Positions 1-8,300 of a DNA stretch of 49,996 bases are shown piece after piece. Under the pieces are notes generated by a model. It had not been told where the DNA came from, did no database searches, and was given only the letters and a program-made list of their open reading frames with translations. Numbering within the stretch: the stretch's first letter is position 1; every line of letters begins with the position of its first letter. A program made the translations under genes and the position numbers. This DNA comes from a virus: the IMG/VR virus record IMGVR_UViG_3300007513_000064, positions 1 to 49,996 of that record; one strand, written 5' to 3'.

Positions 1-384
1 TGGGCTTACAAAAAAGCGAATCGCCTATATTACGCCGGCGCCTCGACGCAGTTAGCAGCGTGTTTCGAAAGGCCTGAAGATGTATTGGCTGAGATTATCG
101 GCGTCGGACGCGGGCTTGCCCCGATTCCCAGATTGTACACTCCGAGCCCCGACGGCCCAGCGATAGGAGGATTTAGTTCTTCTAAAGCTTTTGATGAGCG
201 GCCGTTTAAACGTACGGGAACAACTCAAGGTTGGGCCGGGAGCCCCCCTCAGAGCGCTGCACAAGCCGAAGATGAATATGAAGATGGTGACGACGATGGA
301 GAGTTTTACGATCTTTTAGATCTAGCACGGTTACAAAGACCGCCTTTGGGCGAGTGTTTCCTCTTTAGAGATGATACTTACTAA
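1..384 (+). CDS. C-terminal part of an unidentified head-region protein (5' truncated)
   Basis: The reading frame is open from the first base of the window, so this is the last 127 codons of a gene that begins upstream; the internal TTG at 85 need not be the start. The fragment has a Tyr/Ala-rich beginning, a Pro/Gly-rich middle and a strongly acidic patch (about 20 residues dominated by Asp and Glu) before a hydrophobic, Arg-containing C-terminus. I do not recognise the family. It lies directly upstream of the scaffold and capsid genes, where T4-like phages encode the portal or prohead protease, so one of these is possible by position only. The next gene follows after 20 bases with its own ribosome site. 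Confidence 0.6.
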   Translation, partial: WAYKKANRLYYAGASTQLAACFERPEDVLAEIIGVGRGLAPIPRLYTPSPDGPAIGGFSSSKAFDERPFKRTGTTQGWAGSPPQSAAQAEDEYEDGDDDGEFYDLLDLARLQRPPLGECFLFRDDTY

Positions 385-404
385 AAGGTCATAATAGGTG
401 ATAT

Positions 405-2015
405 ATGAGCAAAACACTTTATGAAGAGGCAGTTGCTGACGCTCGAAAGCTAAGAGAGTTAGCCGAAGAGACGGCAAAAAATCGTGTTGTTGAAGCAGTA
501 ATGCCGCAAATCCGAGACCTGGTCAACAGGCGCATTTTGGGCGAGCAGTTAGACGAATTCGCTGAAGAAGACTTGGCGGCCCCTGAAGACGAGTTTGCTC
601 CTTCTGTAATCGTGGATCTGCCACAAGAGGACGAAGTCGACACAGCATCCGAGGAAGCCGGCTCAGAATCAGAAGCCCGGCATACGCACGTCAGCGTTGC
701 TGCTGACGGCTCTGTTAAGGTCGACGTTGACTCTACTGAAGAAGAAGGCGTGTCTGACGAATTTGTGCTCACGGATACGATGGCCGAAGCTTTAGGAAGA
801 ATCATTCGCGGAGAATCGTCTGAGAGTGAGCGATTATATGCCGTAGAAGAAACGGTCGCAAAAATAAAGAAGTTGTTAAAAACTGTCAATGAGAACCAGT
901 TGACAGTGCACCAACGAGAAAAACTACATTTTTCTTTCAACCGGTGTCTAAAAGAAGTATTGAGTTTACGTGGTTCGATCATACTTAGTGAATTGAATAC
1001 TCAAGAAAAGCTTGAGCAAAGGTTGACAGAGGTTATTAAGGAGATGAAGGACATGTCAAAGTCAAACCGGCAAAATATTTTTGATTTTCTCTTCGAGGCA
1101 GATGATGATCACCTCGGCGAGGCTGATATTGCATTAACACTAGCAGACGACGAGGTCGAAGACCTGGTAGCTGCCGAGGATGCTGATGCAGTAGATGCAG
1201 CTTTAGATGATATTCTAGCTGCAGCCGAACTCTCTCTTGGCGAGCCCGAAGAGGTCGACGTCGACGTTGAAGAGGAAGAGGTCGAGGTTACCGATGAAGA
1301 AGGCGGAGAGGCTGTAGCGGTTGAAGACGAGTTTGCTTTCGAAGAAGGCTCCGGGCCCGTCTATGAAATCGATGAGAGCATGCTCCGTCGAGAGATTCGT
1401 CGCATGCGGCAGCTGCGTGAGCAAGATGCCGGCCGAGCAACTGAAGCAGATCCTGCATTAGCTCATGGCGGCGAAGACCTCGGTGACGTAGTATTAGACG
1501 TTGATGAAGACGATCTCATTAATGCACTCGCTGACGAGCTTGGCGATCCGGGCGTGCCGGCGCCGGTTGTTGAGCGTCGACGTCGCCGTGCTCCTCGTCG
1601 CCGTGCTCCTCGCCGATCGAATCGCACCGCCATGGCCGAGTCGCGTCGAGCGCGCAGCCAAGTTGGACAGTATCGCAATGCGCTGTCCGGCATGAAGAAG
1701 CAGTTGGTAGAAATGAACCTTTTCAATGCCAAGCTCCTCTATGCTAACAAGCTCATGCAAAATAAGAACCTTTCTGTGAAGCAGCAACGAGCAATTGTCG
1801 AGGCTTTAGATAATGCCAAGACGCTTCGTGAAGCCAAGCTTCTCTATAAGAGCCTGTCGGAGTCCCTCTCCCGACGCGTTCGCGGCAATAAACTTAATGA
1901 GGGAGCTTTACGGACGCTCGGATCGTCTTCCAGATCAACCCGGTCGGCTCAGCCGGCTTCTAGTGGAGTTGAGGTAGATCGATGGGCAGTCCTCGCTGGT
2001 ATCAGCAATGACTAA
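405..2015 (+). CDS. Prohead core scaffolding protein (gp22-like)
   Basis: This 536-residue protein probably forms the internal core on which the capsid shell assembles. Seen: an N-terminal helical segment; long Asp/Glu-rich stretches, especially around residues 280-310; a basic patch of Arg-Arg-Arg-Ala-Pro repeats near residues 390-405; and a C-terminal region (about 430-485) with a MNLFNAKLLYANKLM motif followed by a helix ending in AKLLYKSL. That C-terminal pattern is typical of gp22-like prohead core proteins as I know them. Position immediately before the major capsid gene matches the T4 order 22-23. Start ATG is preceded by AGGTGA. Many Leu/Ile-x-Glu triplets could be prohead protease sites, as expected for a core degraded before packaging. 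It is longer than T4 gp22 (about 270 aa). Confidence 0.75.
   Translation: MSKTLYEEAVADARKLRELAEETAKNRVVEAVMPQIRDLVNRRILGEQLDEFAEEDLAAPEDEFAPSVIVDLPQEDEVDTASEEAGSESEARHTHVSVAADGSVKVDVDSTEEEGVSDEFVLTDTMAEALGRIIRGESSESERLYAVEETVAKIKKLLKTVNENQLTVHQREKLHFSFNRCLKEVLSLRGSIILSELNTQEKLEQRLTEVIKEMKDMSKSNRQNIFDFLFEADDDHLGEADIALTLADDEVEDLVAAEDADAVDAALDDILAAAELSLGEPEEVDVDVEEEEVEVTDEEGGEAVAVEDEFAFEEGSGPVYEIDESMLRREIRRMRQLREQDAGRATEADPALAHGGEDLGDVVLDVDEDDLINALADELGDPGVPAPVVERRRRRAPRRRAPRRSNRTAMAESRRARSQVGQYRNALSGMKKQLVEMNLFNAKLLYANKLMQNKNLSVKQQRAIVEALDNAKTLREAKLLYKSLSESLSRRVRGNKLNEGALRTLGSSSRSTRSAQPASSGVEVDRWAVLAGISND
1581..1610 (+). repeat. 15-bp perfect tandem repeat inside the scaffold gene
   Basis: Two adjacent copies of CGTCGCCGTGCTCCT encode the Arg-Arg-Arg-Ala-Pro repeats of the basic patch in an otherwise acidic protein. 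Copy number could vary by slippage without breaking the frame. Confidence 0.9.
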
Positions 2016-2044
2016 CCATCTATTAACACTCAAGGAGAAAACAA

Positions 2045-3967
2045 ATGTCTAAGTCATTCAATTTGGATCAGCTGACTGAAGGCATCCGCCAGAGAAATCT
2101 TGGAGGACAGAATAAGCAGCTGGTTGAAAAGTGGTCCCGTACGGGCCTGCTTAGAGGCCTCGACGGAGTTCACCGCGAGAACATGGCTCGAATCCTGGAA
2201 AATCAGGCCGGCCAAGTTCTTAAGGAGGCTTCTTCGATTTCGACCGGTGGCGGTAACCTGACTAGCTCGGGCGACCTCCGCGGTTTCACCAATATCGCAT
2301 TTCCGATCGTGCGCCGAGTTTTCGGCGGTTTGATCGCGAATGAGCTCGTTTCCATCCAGCCCATGAGCCTGCCTTCTGGCCTGCTCTTCTATCTGGATTA
2401 TACCTACGGCTCGACGCAGGGCACCGGCGGTCTTACCGGCCAGGGCGCTGCATATAACACTGGTTCGTCCATTTACAGTTTGCCTACGGGCAAGGGTGTT
2501 CGTTCTGGTTCGAAAGCCGTTGGCGGCCTTTATGACCTTGCCGGTCAGGGCTACTCGCGCGTGTACTCGTCCTTCGCTTGCACAGCGATAGCAGACCTGT
2601 TGCTTTCTGGCGCAGTTCGTGGTACGAACGGCCAGATTACTGCTGGAAATGTTGCAGAGGCAACCGGTTCTGATGGAAAGTACTTACAGTTCGATCCGCA
2701 GATCACTCTGAGCATCGAGAACAACACGACCCCGGGTGGATCTGCTGGTCCTGGTGTGTATTCTTTCGTGGTCGTCGACGCAACCAATCTTAGTAACGTT
2801 GATGGTACTATGGTCAAAGAGGTTGCTTTGCTATCGGACGTGGTCGGCACAGACCCAGCCGGTATTGTCGTCGTTGGGAATGATACAGATGGCAACCCCA
2901 TTCAAGAAGGCAATAACGTTCTGAACGTACGCCGCTTGAATCAGCTAGGTACGGTTGCTGGTAGTAAGTTTACTGTGGATCCCTTTGCAGACGTTGCGGC
3001 AACCAATACTGGTATTCTCATGGTCGTTTCCGGTACACTTACCGGTGGCCTGGCTGACGGTATCGCTGTAGCATCGGTTGCTTTCCCAATCTCCGCGGAC
3101 CTCAACTCTGCTGCTGGTACGGCTTCTACGCTTGTCATTCCGGCTTTCGAGTCTAACTTTGCCGCGACGCCGTCCCCGGCGATTCCTGAGATCGACATCA
3201 AGATCGAGGCTCTTGCAGTGGTCGCGAATACTCGCAAGCTGCGGGCCAAGTGGTCGCCAGAGCTCGCACAGGACCTGAATGCTTATCACAGCTTGGATGC
3301 TGAGGTAGAGCTTACTCAGATTCTTTCAGAGCAGATTGCTCTGGAGATCGACCGAGAGGTTCTGAACGATCTTCTGCAGGGAGCTCAGGCTGCTAACTAC
3401 TACTGGTCGCGTGCGCCCGGTAAGTTTGTCAACAAGGAGACTGGCTCTGAGGTCCTCCAAACAGGAGCCACGGCGCCTGGACCTGCCTGGCGCGGCACTG
3501 TTCGCGAGTGGTACGAGACTCTGGTTGAGACCTGCATCGATGTAGGTAATCAGATTCACCGTAAGACTCTGCGCGGTTCTGCCAACTTCATCGTGGTCGG
3601 TCCTGACGTGGCTACCATTTTGGAGTCTTCGGTGTTCTACAAGCCTAACTACACCTTAGACGGTGATGGACAGGTGAGTCAGCCCATGGTGATCGGTGCA
3701 GAGCGCGTCGGTAACCTTAGCAATCGTTTCACGGTCTACAAGGACCCTTACTTCCCTCGGAATAAGGTTCTCGTCGGCTTCAAGGGCGGTAGCTACTTAG
3801 AGACTGGCTATGTGTATGCTCCGTATGTGCCGCTCATCGTCACTCCGACGATCTTTGCGCCTGAGGACTTCACCCCGCGTAAGGGTGTCATGACTCGCTA
3901 CGGCAAGAAGATGGTTCGCGCTGACTTCTACGGCACTGTTACGTGCCTGGACATGAGCGTCATCTAG
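2045..3967 (+). CDS. Major capsid protein (T4 gp23-like)
   Basis: This 640-residue protein is the main shell subunit. Seen: after an N-terminal helix (about residues 25-60) comes QVLKE61|A62, which fits the prohead protease consensus (Leu/Ile-x-Glu) and falls almost where T4 gp23 is cut (after Glu65). It is followed by a Gly/Ser-rich linker, then FPIVRRVFGGLIANEL and a QPMSLPSG motif like the T4 QPMNSPTG. The C-terminal domain (about 400-640) carries the usual gp23 features around LDAEVELTQILSEQI and FKGGSYLETGYVYAPY. It is about 120 residues longer than gp23; the extra length is a Val/Ala/Gly-rich beta-type region at about residues 195-385. Strong AAGGAG upstream of the ATG and a strong terminator after the stop fit high expression. 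Confidence 0.93.
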   Translation: MSKSFNLDQLTEGIRQRNLGGQNKQLVEKWSRTGLLRGLDGVHRENMARILENQAGQVLKEASSISTGGGNLTSSGDLRGFTNIAFPIVRRVFGGLIANELVSIQPMSLPSGLLFYLDYTYGSTQGTGGLTGQGAAYNTGSSIYSLPTGKGVRSGSKAVGGLYDLAGQGYSRVYSSFACTAIADLLLSGAVRGTNGQITAGNVAEATGSDGKYLQFDPQITLSIENNTTPGGSAGPGVYSFVVVDATNLSNVDGTMVKEVALLSDVVGTDPAGIVVVGNDTDGNPIQEGNNVLNVRRLNQLGTVAGSKFTVDPFADVAATNTGILMVVSGTLTGGLADGIAVASVAFPISADLNSAAGTASTLVIPAFESNFAATPSPAIPEIDIKIEALAVVANTRKLRAKWSPELAQDLNAYHSLDAEVELTQILSEQIALEIDREVLNDLLQGAQAANYYWSRAPGKFVNKETGSEVLQTGATAPGPAWRGTVREWYETLVETCIDVGNQIHRKTLRGSANFIVVGPDVATILESSVFYKPNYTLDGDGQVSQPMVIGAERVGNLSNRFTVYKDPYFPRNKVLVGFKGGSYLETGYVYAPYVPLIVTPTIFAPEDFTPRKGVMTRYGKKMVRADFYGTVTCLDMSVI

Positions 3968-3993
3968 CGCTAGCTAAGAAGATAATTTCTTCG

Positions 3994-4036
3994 ATCGGGG
4001 CATCCTGTGCAATCAGGATGCCCCGATTTTTTATTT
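3994..4036 (+). terminator. Rho-independent terminator after the major capsid gene
   Basis: A perfect 14-bp stem (arms 3994-4007 and 4014-4027, first arm ATCGGGGCATCCTG) with a 6-base loop is followed by a run of T. It separates the head genes from the next unit. Confidence 0.95.
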
Positions 4037-4146
4037 AAATTGACTAATTTTAAAATAATTTCATCGCTAATGACGATTGCAGTGGGTTGACCACAGAATG
4101 TATTCCTTCTCGAGCCGGTTGAGAGAAAGTCAAATAATTATAAGAC

Positions 4147-4692
4147 ATGAAAGAGCACTGTAAGGAAACTTTGAATCGGTTGAAAGCACTGACGGAAGGT
4201 CTGTGTGACAGAGATGCACAGCTCAAGCGTGATGTACAGCTGTTTGAAGAATTTTTCGAATTTTTTCCCATACCTGTGACTATTTGGTCCATAGGGCAGT
4301 CTAGAGTGGTTCTTTCTCAGAGGGGAAACGGCTTCGTAAGACAAGACGCTACTACTTTAGATGAATTGTTCCTGTGTTCTGAGTCTAGCGTGCTGTCTAT
4401 CGCAAAGCACGAAGAGGCGTTTAGCGGTAAAAAAATAGATTACTTTGTTAAAACAACGAATGCCCTGTTTTTTGTTAAGCTTTTGCCGTCTTACGACGAA
4501 GACCACAGCATTTGTGGAGTCACAGGTATATCTTGGGACGTGTCTGATAACATGACTATTTTATCGTGCCTAGAAAGTATTTTCGAGCAGACTGCTGGTC
4601 GCCGCGGCGAATACAAGGATATTCACCGAAAGTCTGCTGAAGCACTAGCTGCTAGCCGCCTAAAGAGATTGCTTGATGAGATCGGAGGTTAA
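4147..4692 (+). CDS. PAS-like domain protein
   Basis: This 181-residue protein has a PAS-like fold by sequence pattern: a helix ending in FEFFPIPVTIWSI (about 36-48), a strand pair, a short helical stretch with AKHEEAF (about 86-92), then three strands ending in GVTGISWDVSDN (about 124-135). This mirrors the first and last strands of bacterial sensor PAS domains (ending G-V-x-G-x-x-x-D-V-T/S). No kinase, cyclase or DNA-binding domain is attached; the rest is helical and charged. No heme or flavin ligand can be assigned. It sits between capsid and neck genes, four bases before a coiled-coil membrane protein, suggesting a joint role. There is no clear Shine-Dalgarno site, only AATTATAAG just upstream. 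The domain call is by pattern; ligand and role are unknown. Confidence 0.68.
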   Translation: MKEHCKETLNRLKALTEGLCDRDAQLKRDVQLFEEFFEFFPIPVTIWSIGQSRVVLSQRGNGFVRQDATTLDELFLCSESSVLSIAKHEEAFSGKKIDYFVKTTNALFFVKLLPSYDEDHSICGVTGISWDVSDNMTILSCLESIFEQTAGRRGEYKDIHRKSAEALAASRLKRLLDEIGG

Positions 4693-4695
4693 AAG

Positions 4696-5022
4696 ATGGT
4701 TGCTAATTCGCAAAATGGATGGAACGAATATTCTAAGCTAGTTCTCAAAGAATTGGAGACGCTCTCTGATGGCATAGAAAGCTTAAAAAATGAAGTACAA
4801 GAAGTGCGACAAGAAATTACAAAAATACAAGTTAGAGAAGACAAGGTCGATGAAATCAAAGGATGGAAAGAAAAGGTTGATGAAGTAATTTCACCTACTC
4901 AATTGAGGGAACTAGTTCTTTCCGTGGACAGCCTCAAGGACTTTCGTACTAAAGCGATAACTGTTTTTGCCGTAGTTCAATTTGGAATGGCAGCTTATAT
5001 ATGGTTGATGAAAGTTTTATAG
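4696..5022 (+). CDS. Coiled-coil protein with C-terminal membrane anchor
   Basis: This 108-residue protein consists of a heptad-rich helix (about residues 10-85, Leu/Ile/Val spaced among Glu and Lys) and one C-terminal hydrophobic segment (about 88-108, AITVFAVVQFGMAAYIWLM) with almost no residues after it. The layout resembles XhlA-type holin-associated or small tail-anchored phage proteins, but no signature residue proves either. It follows the PAS-like gene by three bases, with GAGG upstream of its ATG, so the two are almost certainly co-translated. A role at the cell membrane late in infection is inference. Confidence 0.7.
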   Translation: MVANSQNGWNEYSKLVLKELETLSDGIESLKNEVQEVRQEITKIQVREDKVDEIKGWKEKVDEVISPTQLRELVLSVDSLKDFRTKAITVFAVVQFGMAAYIWLMKVL

Positions 5023-5088
5023 AATGGAACACAGTGGCAAAAAACGGCAGTCACGAATGCTTAGGTGAACCGATGGGAGAAAGTTTAG

Positions 5089-6264
5089 ATGCCTGATTTT
5101 GCTAACACCACTAACCCGACGCCGTTTGGGTTTTTTGATACAGACGCAGATTTCCAAACCGAAGCTGACGGCATGATTACTTTCGTAAAAAGAAAGTTGG
5201 GAGACGACATCCTATCTGTTGAGTTGACAAAAAAACAGATTTGGGCATGCTTTGAAGAGGCATTTTGTCATTATGGCGCAATAGTCAATGAACACCAAGC
5301 TAAGTCTCAATTATCTAATTTGCTAGGAATGGCCACTGGTTCTTTGAGCGGAAGTGAGCAGAGGTTTCCTAGGGAGAATTTCGAATTCATGCTCCGACGC
5401 GCCGAGCCTTACGCGACCGATGCTGGCTTGGGAGGTTCTTACAACACTCTGTCTGGATCCATTACCACAATCGCAGATCAACAGGATTACGATCTCTACA
5501 CTGATTTAAAGGATGAAGCCGGAAACACTCTATTCAGCAATGCAGCCAATAGCCCTCAATCTAAGATGAAGATTATGGAAGTGTTTCATTCTAGTCCTTC
5601 CAATGCATATAGGTTTTTTGATACCACTAGTGCCATAAACTATTTAGCGAATGAATTTGCTTTCGAGTCTTACACTCCGGAAACTGTTTTTTACATTTTG
5701 CCTGTTTTCGAGGATGTGCTCCGCGGCGGGATGTTAGACATGTCTACTCGTGTGAGGAGAAGCAATTATTCTTATAAAATATCTGGTACCAAAATACGGA
5801 TATATCCGATGCCTACCGGCGATCCGGTCAAACCCAAAAAAATATGGGTGAGAGTAGGGTTCTCGCCTGATGCTATGAAGCCTTCTTACAGCGATGATTC
5901 GATCTACGGTGTAAGTAATTTATCGAACGTTCCGTTTGGCAGATTGGAGTTTTCTAAGATCAACTCTATCGGAAGGCAGTGGGTGCGTCAATATTCGCTA
6001 GCATTATCTACAGAGTTGTTAGGCCTGGTGCGTTCTAAGTTCGCATCGGTGCCCATTCCGGGCGCGGATTTACAACTAAACGGATCAGAGTTGGTAGGAT
6101 ACGGCAGGGATGATCAGACTACCCTCCGGGAAAGACTCATTAGTATGTTAGAGGAGTTGACTTATAGCGCGATGTTGGAGGACGAAGCGACAGCAAGCGA
6201 AAATCTTTCGCGAGTCTTGAGGAACATTCCCATTCCGAACGGCCAGGCCATCATTGTAGGATGA
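5089..6264 (+). CDS. Neck / head-completion protein (gp13-like, probable)
   Basis: This 391-residue protein probably forms part of the head-tail connector. Seen: an N-terminal helical domain (about 20-75) with VKRKLGDDILSVELTKKQI and AFCHYGAIVN, a beta-rich centre with RRSNYSYKISGTKIRIYPMP (about 225-245), and a helical C-terminus beginning INSIGRQWVRQYSLALSTELLG (about 290-310). The helical-beta-helical layout and the position before gp14- and gp15-like genes and the sheath match the T4 order 13-14-15-18-19. Initiation is supported by GGGAGAAAG upstream of the ATG. The exact T4 counterpart is inferred from gene order. Confidence 0.6.
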   Translation: MPDFANTTNPTPFGFFDTDADFQTEADGMITFVKRKLGDDILSVELTKKQIWACFEEAFCHYGAIVNEHQAKSQLSNLLGMATGSLSGSEQRFPRENFEFMLRRAEPYATDAGLGGSYNTLSGSITTIADQQDYDLYTDLKDEAGNTLFSNAANSPQSKMKIMEVFHSSPSNAYRFFDTTSAINYLANEFAFESYTPETVFYILPVFEDVLRGGMLDMSTRVRRSNYSYKISGTKIRIYPMPTGDPVKPKKIWVRVGFSPDAMKPSYSDDSIYGVSNLSNVPFGRLEFSKINSIGRQWVRQYSLALSTELLGLVRSKFASVPIPGADLQLNGSELVGYGRDDQTTLRERLISMLEELTYSAMLEDEATASENLSRVLRNIPIPNGQAIIVG

Positions 6265-6267
6265 TAT

Positions 6268-6951
6268 ATGGCTAGACTGTTCATCACACCAAGAGAAGTC
6301 GATTTAATTTCTGATCTGACCAAGGAAATAACGAAGGACGTAGTCGGTCAAAAGGTTTATTTTTACAAAGCCAGAGAAGATCTTAGCAACATCCACGACG
6401 TCTATGAGGAAGCTCCTGACAAAGTATTTGATCCCCCTGTAGAAATCGATGCTCGCGTAGAATGGGAAGCTAGCGCGCCATCTACAGGTAAATTCGGTTC
6501 CGAGGAGTTGGCTACAATTACAGTATATTTTCATGAGAGGGATTTGATTGACAAAGACCTAGATCCAGAGCCTGGTGATTATTTTAGCTATGGAGCTACG
6601 TTTTTCGAAATAACTTCCACAATAGTCAATAGCCAAGTATATGGACAAGTAGAGCATACTGTAGGATTAAAAGCAATAGGCAAACAAGCGCGCAGCGGTC
6701 TCATTGACAAGGTGCCCATCGGGCCCACAGACCAGACTTATTCTGATCCGGATGCAATCCAAGAGACTTTTGCACAGCAAAGAGGGTTCAAGGACAATCA
6801 ACTAGGACCTACAGCTGATGTTAGATCACTCCAGAAAAAGGGCGTATTGACTCCTCCACTCACCGGACCCGCAGAGGTTTCTCCTAAGGGCGGCAACCAA
6901 TCCGTAGACGAGGCAGGCATGATAGACTCCTCTTTTTATGCAGATAGTTAG
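6268..6951 (+). CDS. Neck protein (gp14-like, probable)
   Basis: This 227-residue protein begins three bases after the gp13-like gene. Seen: VVGQKVYFYKAREDLSNIHD (about 27-46), DPPVEIDARVEWEA (about 57-70), then VYFHERDLIDKDLDPEPGDY (about 87-106) and FSYGATFFEITS, a beta-barrel-like pattern found in neck or tail-completion proteins of large myoviruses, followed by a low-complexity, Pro/Gly/Gln-containing tail (about 150-227). The neck role rests on these patterns plus gene order; a generic virion structural label is the safe alternative. Confidence 0.55.
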   Translation: MARLFITPREVDLISDLTKEITKDVVGQKVYFYKAREDLSNIHDVYEEAPDKVFDPPVEIDARVEWEASAPSTGKFGSEELATITVYFHERDLIDKDLDPEPGDYFSYGATFFEITSTIVNSQVYGQVEHTVGLKAIGKQARSGLIDKVPIGPTDQTYSDPDAIQETFAQQRGFKDNQLGPTADVRSLQKKGVLTPPLTGPAEVSPKGGNQSVDEAGMIDSSFYADS

Positions 6952-6965
6952 AAAGAAGGGAAAGG

Positions 6966-8204
6966 ATGTCTATAAGAACTGACGATAAAGGAAAGACTGC
7001 AGCACAAATTCAACAGGGCAATTCTATTCCTGATGATTTTGATGTTCCCAACTGCACGATTGAGGACGTAGATCGATCGATTTTTGACCTATTTGATAAG
7101 CAGCTTCCATTCACGTATCAGCTAAAAGAAGGCATGCGCCGTGCGCCGGTGATTTTTGCTACTGGAGAGCGATTCGCCGTCCTACGAAGAAAGGAGCCTC
7201 TCCGGGATAAGGCAGGCGCCTTAATTCTTCCGCTGGTTTCAATAATGAGAACTGGGGTAACGCAGTCTCCAACCATGGGAGCAGGCACTAATCAAAACAC
7301 TGGCCTTATAGTGAAAAAAAGATTGAGCCCCAAAGACCCTCAATACCAGCAGTTGATAAACAAAAAGGGTTTAGTGAATTCAGACAATAGAGCTACTGAT
7401 GCAGCAAAGATATACGCAATCACCGGAAGTCTGCCTGGCAGAATAGCAACAAGGAGACCCGAATATCCCAAAACCGAGGATACGCTAAAAGGGGAGTTGC
7501 TCAATCCTAATCTAGGAAAAAACATATTCGAAGTGATCACACTTCCTCCTCCAATGTATTATACGGCAACATACGAGGTGACATTTTGGACTCAATATAC
7601 AGTCCAAATGAATGATATGATTATGGCATTAATGTCCTTGTATCAATCTTACGCTCAGAGAACATTCAAGCTAGAAACAGTGAAGGGCTACTGGTTTGTA
7701 GCATATGCTGACGAGGCTATCACTCCGGGTAATAATTTCGATGATTTTACCGATAGCGAGCGATTAGTGAGATATTCTTTCAACGTCACAGTCCCTGCAT
7801 ACATTGTGGGATCAGCTTTTAAAGGCGCCCAGTCAGGTTTACGGAAGTATGTTTCTGCACCAGATATTAGTTTCACTGCTGACATTTTTACCTTTAGTGC
7901 TTTTGCTACCGAGCCTCCTGCTGGGATTTCTGCGGGTGATGCCGATGCGTACGTGTTAGATGAAATGAGGGCCTCTTACGAACCCCCTCCAGGCCAAGCT
8001 GTAGGTCATCCAATCTCTGAATACTCGCTCCGCCAACTCCCGGTAGGCAATGTTGGCGGCGCTGAAACCGAAAGTGATACACAGATACTACAGATTGAAA
8101 TTAATCCATTTACAGGAAAATTGGAAACCAAAAAAGTATTCGTAAAATCCAGGATACGCAGGAGTGGCGAAACGGTTCTCAAAGAAGACCTCTTCAATGG
8201 CTGA
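6966..8204 (+). CDS. Tail terminator / sheath stabiliser (gp15-like, probable)
   Basis: This 412-residue protein likely caps the tail and joins it to the neck. Seen: PVIFATGERFAVLRRKEP (about 61-78), LPPPMYYTATYEVTFWTQYT (about 193-212) with VQMNDMIMALMSLYQSY following, and GYWFVAYADEAITPGNNFDD (about 240-260) before ERLVRYSFNVTVPAY. The pattern 'beta strand, FW-x-QY, QMN, then a YSF-x-V-x-VPAY strand' is what I associate with gp15-like sheath-completion proteins. The last 90 residues are flexible and Pro-rich. AAGGGAAAGG precedes the ATG. It is longer than T4 gp15 (272 aa). Its place just before the sheath genes fits the role. Confidence 0.6.
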   Translation: MSIRTDDKGKTAAQIQQGNSIPDDFDVPNCTIEDVDRSIFDLFDKQLPFTYQLKEGMRRAPVIFATGERFAVLRRKEPLRDKAGALILPLVSIMRTGVTQSPTMGAGTNQNTGLIVKKRLSPKDPQYQQLINKKGLVNSDNRATDAAKIYAITGSLPGRIATRRPEYPKTEDTLKGELLNPNLGKNIFEVITLPPPMYYTATYEVTFWTQYTVQMNDMIMALMSLYQSYAQRTFKLETVKGYWFVAYADEAITPGNNFDDFTDSERLVRYSFNVTVPAYIVGSAFKGAQSGLRKYVSAPDISFTADIFTFSAFATEPPAGISAGDADAYVLDEMRASYEPPPGQAVGHPISEYSLRQLPVGNVGGAETESDTQILQIEINPFTGKLETKKVFVKSRIRRSGETVLKEDLFNG

Positions 8205-8300
8205 GGCTCATTCTGATTACCCAGCATCTAATGTCGCTTATCGAACCGTTTTTACGTTTCCACATAATACTTATAGAAGAGATAGATCGCCCTAGGAGAT

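Noticed and set aside
419-982. 187-residue minus-strand open frame across the scaffold gene
   Set aside because: Ser/Thr-rich antisense of an acidic protein (GAA/GAC codons read backwards); no start signal and no family likeness.
1581-1610. Arg-rich repeat read as a nuclear or DNA-binding domain
   Set aside because: It is a short in-frame tandem repeat in a scaffold protein and needs no DNA-binding role; it may simply balance charge.
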